Assembly (NCBI GenBank): GCA_964400405.1 | Contig: CAYNUO010000006.1 | Span: forward strand, 1-64,000 | DNA length: 64,000 nt | Source: CANKJK01 sp964400405 | GTDB taxonomy: Bacteria; Acidobacteriota; Vicinamibacteria; Vicinamibacterales; UBA2999 | Direction of reading: 5' to 3' | Shown: one piece after another, positions 60,345 through 64,000 of the stretch | Numbering within the stretch: the first letter of the stretch is position 1 | Layout: each line of letters starts with the position of its first letter | The notes under the pieces: model-generated | What the model was told of the DNA's origin: nothing | The model's database searches: none | Seen by the model: only the letters and a program-made list of their open reading frames with translations | Made by a program: the position numbers and the translations under genes

Positions 60345-61421
60345 ATGCCCTTCACACTGCTCGGGATCGAAACCTCCTGCGACGAGACGAGCGCGGCGCT
60401 GGTCTCCGAGACGGGCGACGCGGCCCGCCCGTGGCGGATCCACGCGAACGTCGTCGCGTCGCAGGCGGCGCTGCACCGTGAGTGGGGCGGTGTCGTGCCG
60501 GAGATTGCCTCGCGTCAGCACATCAGGGACATCTGCGGCGTGGTCGACGCGGCGTTCGCGGAAGCTGGCGTGACGCTGGACGACATCGGCGCCGTGGCCG
60601 TCACGGAGGGGCCGGGCCTCGTCGGGTCGCTGCTCGTCGGCGTGTCCTTCGCGAAGTCCGTGGCCTTCGCCAGAGGGATTCCGCTGGTCGGCGTGCACCA
60701 CCTGGCGGGTCACATCGAGTCGATCGTGCTGGCGCACGGGGAGATGCCGCTCCCGGCCGTCGTGCTGGTCGTCTCGGGAGGGCACACGAGCCTCTACCGG
60801 ATGGACGCGCCCGGTGCATACGTCCGTCTCGGCCGTACCCGCGACGACGCCGCCGGCGAGGCGTTCGACAAGGTGGCAAAGCTGCTGGGCCTTGGCTATC
60901 CCGGCGGGCCGATCATCGACCGGCTTGCGAGGCAGGGCAAGGAGACCGCCGTCCGCTTTCCGAAGATGCGGCTGACGCATGCCGACCGGAACGCCCCTGA
61001 ACTCCCGGGCACGCGCGACTTCAGCTTCAGCGGCCTCAAGACCGCGGTCCTCCGGCACGTCACCGCGCGGGTGGACGCGCTCGGTGTGGCGGGTCCGGGC
61101 TCGTTGCCGGAACAGGAGCAGGCCGACATCGCGGCGAGCTTCCAGCGGTCCGTCGTCGAGACGCTGGTCGATCGACTGATGGAGGCGGCCCGCGAGGAAG
61201 GCGCGGCGAGCGTCGGCATTGCGGGCGGCGTGTCGGCCAACAGCCGGCTGCGGAGCCTGGCCGAGGAGCGGGCAGCCGCGTCGGGACTGCCGCTGCTGAT
61301 TCCGCCCGTGGCGCTCTCGACGGACAACGCGGCGATGATCGCAGCCGCGGGGTTCCGCCGCCTCCGTGCGGGCCGCATTTCGGACTGGACGCTCAACGCG
61401 CACGCCGCGCTCGCGCTGTAG
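60345..61421 (+). CDS. tsaD: tRNA N6-adenosine threonylcarbamoyltransferase TsaD
   Basis: About 358 residues from ATG 60345; GTG 60333 is an in-frame alternative adding four residues. The Kae1/TsaD hallmarks are all present: TLLGIETSCDETSAALV at the start, metal-binding H-x3-H in VHHLAGHIES near residue 121, VSGGHTSLYRMD, and GGVSANSRLRSL. It transfers threonylcarbamoyl to A37 of tRNAs reading ANN codons, with TsaB and TsaE, which are not in this window. Standard length. Confidence 0.97.
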   Translation: MPFTLLGIETSCDETSAALVSETGDAARPWRIHANVVASQAALHREWGGVVPEIASRQHIRDICGVVDAAFAEAGVTLDDIGAVAVTEGPGLVGSLLVGVSFAKSVAFARGIPLVGVHHLAGHIESIVLAHGEMPLPAVVLVVSGGHTSLYRMDAPGAYVRLGRTRDDAAGEAFDKVAKLLGLGYPGGPIIDRLARQGKETAVRFPKMRLTHADRNAPELPGTRDFSFSGLKTAVLRHVTARVDALGVAGPGSLPEQEQADIAASFQRSVVETLVDRLMEAAREEGAASVGIAGGVSANSRLRSLAEERAAASGLPLLIPPVALSTDNAAMIAAAGFRRLRAGRISDWTLNAHAALAL

Positions 61422-61438
61422 CCCGGCAGGAGCACGCC

Positions 61439-61852
61439 ATGAAGACGCACACCGACTACCTGCTGTTCGAAACTGCCGAACGGCAGGAGTTCGTCCGGAT
61501 CACCGACGACGTGGCGCGCATCGTCGAGGCAAGCGGCGTGACGGACGGCCTTGCACTGGTGTCGGCGATGCACATTACGTCGGGGGTCTACGTGAACGAC
61601 TGGGAAGACGGGCTGATTCACGATTTCCAGGTCTGGCTGGAGAAGCTGGCCCCCGCCGGACTCCCATACCGTCATCACCAGACCGGGGAGGACAACGCCG
61701 ACGCGCATCTGAAGCGGACGTTGATGGGGCACCAGGTCATGGTGCCGATCACGAGGGGCGCGCTGGATCTCGGCCCGTGGGAACAGGTGTTCTACGCGGA
61801 ATTCGACGGCCAGCGCCCGAAGCGCGTGGTCGTGAAGGTGATGGGGCTCTGA
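61439..61852 (+). CDS. YjbQ family (UPF0047) protein
   Basis: 137 residues. Conserved YjbQ features: SAMHITSGVYVNDWEDGLIHDF near residue 45, YRHHQTGEDNADAHLKRTLMG near residue 80 with clustered His and Asp, and PWEQVFYAEFDG near the end. Some members have thiamine-phosphate-synthase-like activity and are annotated secondary thiamine-phosphate synthase; the physiological role is not settled. It is 17 bases after tsaD, and the stop overlaps the Nudix start (TGATG-type). Confidence 0.9.
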   Translation: MKTHTDYLLFETAERQEFVRITDDVARIVEASGVTDGLALVSAMHITSGVYVNDWEDGLIHDFQVWLEKLAPAGLPYRHHQTGEDNADAHLKRTLMGHQVMVPITRGALDLGPWEQVFYAEFDGQRPKRVVVKVMGL

Positions 61853-62313
61853 TGGCTGGACGGCGGGAGTATCCGGACCGGCCCTATGTCGGTGTCGGCG
61901 CGGTGATTGTCGACGCCGCCGGACGGGTGGTGCTCATCAAGCGGCGGTTCGAGCCGCGCGCCGGTGAGTGGAGCCTGCCGGGCGGTAACCTGGAGGTCGG
62001 CGAAACGCTCGAGGCGGCCGTTGCGCGGGAGATGGAGGAGGAGACGGGGCTTGTGGTCGAGGTCGGCCCGGTCGTTGAAGTCTTCGACCGCATCATGCGC
62101 GACGACGAGGGGCGCGTTCGCTTCCACTTCGTCATTGTCGACTATCTCTGCTGGCCGGTCGGCGGCACGCTCGGCGCGGCGTCGGACGTGTCGGAGGCGG
62201 CGCTGGTCGACCCGCTGGAGCTGGGTCCCTATGGGTTGACGGCCAAGGCGACCAGCGTCATCGAGCGGGCGCTGGCCATGTGGCAGGTCAGGCCGGAACG
62301 CCGCCGTCGCTGA
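61852..62313 (+). CDS. Nudix hydrolase
   Basis: About 153 residues from ATG 61852, which shares a base with the preceding stop. The Nudix box is complete: G-x5-E-x7-R-E-x2-E-E-x-G, in GGNLEVGETLEAAVARE and MEEETGL. The N-terminal VGVGAVIVDAAGRVVLIKRR is the usual first strand pair, and VDYLCWPVGG resembles ADP-ribose pyrophosphatase / 8-oxo-dGTPase relatives. Exact substrate unknown. The 3' end overlaps the convergent PilZ gene by 26 bases. Confidence 0.92.
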   Translation: MAGRREYPDRPYVGVGAVIVDAAGRVVLIKRRFEPRAGEWSLPGGNLEVGETLEAAVAREMEEETGLVVEVGPVVEVFDRIMRDDEGRVRFHFVIVDYLCWPVGGTLGAASDVSEAALVDPLELGPYGLTAKATSVIERALAMWQVRPERRRR

Positions 62314-62629
62314 GGCGCAGCAGCAACGCGCGAAGCGCGTTCTGCGCGTGCACGGACGGGTTGATGAACTCCAGCCCCGATTCGTAGGTCAGGGTGTCGG
62401 CCGCCAGGTCGACCACGCGGCTGTGGACGACCCGGCCTGCAATCACCAGCGCGGTTCCGTCCACGGCCAGCCGCACTTCGTGCAGCGACTCGAGGCGGAG
62501 CGGCCGATCGGTCTCGACCAGCACGCCACCCGCGCTGATCTGCGTGACCACGAGTGGCATGGCCACGATGATGTCGCCGGTCAGGCTGCCTTCGACGGGC
62601 AGCCGCATCGCCCTGCGCTGTTCGTGCAT
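62288..62629 (-). CDS. PilZ domain protein
   Basis: 113 residues. It begins with an R-x3-R type motif (EQRRAMRLPVEG), which in PilZ proteins binds cyclic-di-GMP, and continues with QISAGGVLVETDRPL, close to the D-x-S-x2-G motif but with Gln for Asp. It ends with GLEFINPSVHAQNALRALL. Ligand binding is therefore plausible but not certain. It may act as a small c-di-GMP adaptor. It overlaps the Nudix gene tail on the other strand. Confidence 0.8.
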   Translation of the reverse strand: MHEQRRAMRLPVEGSLTGDIIVAMPLVVTQISAGGVLVETDRPLRLESLHEVRLAVDGTALVIAGRVVHSRVVDLAADTLTYESGLEFINPSVHAQNALRALLLRLSDGGVPA

Positions 62630-62685
62630 CGGAACTGTCTGATGATGCCGGAATCGCTGCGAGCTGTCGATAATTCGACGGCTGC

Positions 62686-63075
62686 TCAGTTCAGCCTGGG
62701 CAGGTCCGGGCCGTCCGCCCGGCCCTCCTTGGGCGCGGGCAGGTCGCCGGGCTCGGCCGCGACCGAGGGTTCATCCTCGGCCGCGATCGTCATGACCGGT
62801 ATGTGCCTGGTGACAGGGTCCAGCTTCAGCATGGTCAGCACCTGCAGGTCCGAGGCCTCGTTCAGCGCCGCCCGCAGGATCACGAGATCGGGCTGGATGC
62901 TGCGAATCTGTTCGTACGCCCGTCCGTCGGGCGGCACGAAGACCATGTCGTAATGTCCCGCAGCCAGCACGGTGTCCAGCAACCGGAGGACACCGGGGTC
63001 GCCATTGACGAGCACGACCCGCTGGGCGGGTGGAAGTGCGGAGTGGGATGGCGACGCGTGGACGGGCAGGGTCAT
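62686..63075 (-). CDS. Degenerate receiver-like (pseudo-receiver) protein
   Basis: 129 residues. The fold of a response-regulator receiver is recognisable: RVVLVNGDPGVLRLLDTVLA (first strand and helix), PDLVILRAALNEASDLQVL (third strand) and HIPVMTIAAEDE (fourth strand). The phospho-accepting Asp of the third strand is replaced by Arg (VILRA), and only one of the usual paired acidic residues at strand 1 is kept (NGD). The C-terminal 25 residues are a charged tail. Phosphorylation is unlikely; it may act as a binding partner. It precedes the PilZ gene on the same strand by 56 bases. Confidence 0.7.
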   Translation of the reverse strand: MTLPVHASPSHSALPPAQRVVLVNGDPGVLRLLDTVLAAGHYDMVFVPPDGRAYEQIRSIQPDLVILRAALNEASDLQVLTMLKLDPVTRHIPVMTIAAEDEPSVAAEPGDLPAPKEGRADGPDLPRLN

Positions 63076-63269
63076 TGGCGACCTCCTGCCCTCACTTCTA
63101 CAGGAATCGTGCCATGTGCGGCGCGCCCATCTACAGCGCTTTCAGGCGAGCTGGGCGGTAGTCCCTGGCGGTCTCGGTGGGTGTCGACAGCAGTGGGGAC
63201 GTACGGCGTCCCTCTGTTGTCTCGGGGGCTGGAGGGCGTCTCGCTATCGGGTGGGATGAGGTCTTGAAG
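63076..63269. other. Non-coding region between the receiver-like gene and the right-edge receptor gene
   Basis: Nearly 200 bases with no supported gene. It should contain the promoter of the reverse receiver-like/PilZ pair; GGAGG lies just upstream of 63075 on the minus strand as its ribosome-binding site. No clear promoter hexamers were recognised. Confidence 0.5.
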
Positions 63270-63305
63270 CTCCGACGCCCGTTCCCAGCGGAACGAGCGT
63301 CGGAG
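63270..63305 (-). terminator. Long hairpin after the TonB receptor gene
   Basis: CTCCGACGC pairs with GCGTCGGAG and, after one C/A mismatch, CGTTCC pairs with GGAACG around a CAGC loop: fifteen pairs in total. It starts 15 bases after the receptor stop on the minus strand. No U-tract follows, so it may be a factor-assisted terminator or a 3'-end stabiliser. Confidence 0.6.
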
Positions 63306-63320
63306 TGCGTGATGGTCTGC

Positions 63321-64000
63321 TTAGAACTCGAACCGGGCGCCGAGGCGCACGGCGATGGGCGCCTGGAACTGGGCCGGGTTGCCGCCGAGCAGCGTGTTGA
63401 CCGGCTTGCCCAGATCCGGGTCCGGCGTGCCGGAGCCCAGCTGCGTGTTCTGGCTGTAGATGCGAACGCGCCGCTGGTTGAACAGGTTGAAGATGTCGGC
63501 CACGAGCGACAGCTTCCGGCTGGAGTTCATCCTGAGGGAGTACGAGGCCTGCAGGTCGACCTGGCTCTCGAACGGCGTCCGCTTCATGAAGCCGTCGATG
63601 GTCTTAATCCCGGATCCACGCGGCGCCTCGGGGATCTCCCCGTTGCTGGCGTAGTTCGGGTTCGCCGCCATCGGCGTCAGCGGCTTGCCGCTGCTCAGGT
63701 TCAGGTTGAGGCCCATGTTGAACGCGGGCGTCACCATGTAACTGCCGCTCACCTTCACCTGATGCGGTCGATCGAGCGGCAGGATGCCGTTCTTGTCGCC
63801 CAGGTTGACGATGTCGCCGCCGTATCCCAGCTGATTGACACCGATCGACTTGTAGGTCGGGTCACCCGTCGGGAAGTCATAGAGGGAGGAGATGCCGGGG
63901 TCGGACTGCCCGTTGTCGTCGCGGTAGAAGCCTTCGAAGTTGCCGCGAAGGCGCGAGTACCGGTAGGAGGTCAGGGTGGTCCAGTTGCCGGCGCGACGGC
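63321..64000 (-). CDS. TonB-dependent receptor, C-terminal part (5' end beyond the window)
   Basis: The frame is open from the right edge to the stop TAA at 63321, about 226 residues. It shows beta-barrel strands with turns typical of Oar-like receptors: LRGNFEGFYRDDNGQSDPG, LGYGGDIVNLGDKNG, NLNLSSGKPLTPMAANPNY, and SLVADIFNLFNQRRV, a near-C-terminal motif shared with the receptor at 30771 (DIYNLLNSND). The final residues VRLGARFEF give the terminal Phe needed for outer-membrane insertion. The plug and N-terminal domains lie outside the window. Confidence 0.9.
   Translation of the reverse strand, partial: RRAGNWTTLTSYRYSRLRGNFEGFYRDDNGQSDPGISSLYDFPTGDPTYKSIGVNQLGYGGDIVNLGDKNGILPLDRPHQVKVSGSYMVTPAFNMGLNLNLSSGKPLTPMAANPNYASNGEIPEAPRGSGIKTIDGFMKRTPFESQVDLQASYSLRMNSSRKLSLVADIFNLFNQRRVRIYSQNTQLGSGTPDPDLGKPVNTLLGGNPAQFQAPIAVRLGARFEF

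Noticed and set aside
59088..61403. Long minus-strand open frame opposite mtnA and tsaD
   Set aside because: Both plus-strand genes are complete housekeeping enzymes; antisense frame is a compositional shadow.
1..64000. tRNA, rRNA, CRISPR arrays, transposases or prophage genes
   Set aside because: Intergenic spaces are short and no cloverleaf, repeat-spacer array, transposase motif or phage structural gene was seen by eye.

Overview
The window looks like a chromosomal segment of a high-GC, Gram-negative, free-living bacterium, most likely an acidobacterium of the Vicinamibacteria type. That placement is inferred from the very GC-rich coding style, GTG starts, several large Oar-like TonB-dependent receptors with an N-terminal carboxypeptidase-regulatory-like domain, a PQQ dehydrogenase beside a ThuA-domain protein, and many secreted proteins. 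It reads like a draft or metagenome assembly: there are two 100-base runs of N, and one of them separates two copies of the same 55 bases. No tRNA, rRNA, CRISPR array, insertion sequence or phage gene was seen.

Region 1 (1-18115) is a surface-polysaccharide locus. A forward operon, cut by the left edge, carries a Wzt-like ABC ATPase, six GT4-type glycosyltransferases, a polysaccharide deacetylase, an O-antigen-polymerase-like membrane protein, a NodU/TobZ-type carbamoyltransferase, a small initiating sugar-phosphate transferase and a geranylgeranyl-reductase-like flavoprotein. Facing it is a reverse operon of a secreted or anchored small protein, a Wzc-like tyrosine autokinase and an O-antigen ligase/polymerase; the first and last of these contain the N runs.

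Region 2 (18418-30520) is housekeeping. It has a reverse cluster of PpiD-like chaperone, FKBP isomerase and RlmD/TrmA-type RNA methyltransferase, then the forward rod-shape operon mreB-mreC-mreD-PBP2-rodA followed by rng and murI.

Region 3 (30771-43975) is metabolic and envelope accessory sequence. It contains an Oar-like receptor, a ThuA-domain protein, a PQQ dehydrogenase, a TonB protein, a methyltransferase, a FolB plus pteridine-reductase-like pair, a phospholipase-D-fold protein, a CYTH protein, an SDR, a Tat-type VOC protein and a mono-haem cytochrome.

Region 4 (42478-52512, reverse) is a tightly packed run of HEAT-repeat protein, HD-GYP protein, subtilase, outer-membrane beta-barrel, single-domain MGMT, TonB receptor, small secreted protein and cytochrome c. 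The first two proteins share an N-terminal module of about 100 residues and are translationally coupled; this is the most interesting candidate for an undescribed unit.

Region 5 (52553-56486, forward) is a compact nucleoside-salvage operon: pyrimidine-nucleoside phosphorylase, NupC transporter, purine-nucleoside phosphorylase and cytidine deaminase. Region 6 (56501-64000) has an M48 metalloprotease coupled to a TonB protein with six repeats of about 20 residues, then mtnA, tsaD, a YjbQ protein, a Nudix hydrolase, a PilZ protein, a degenerate receiver and the 3' part of another Oar-like receptor cut by the right edge.
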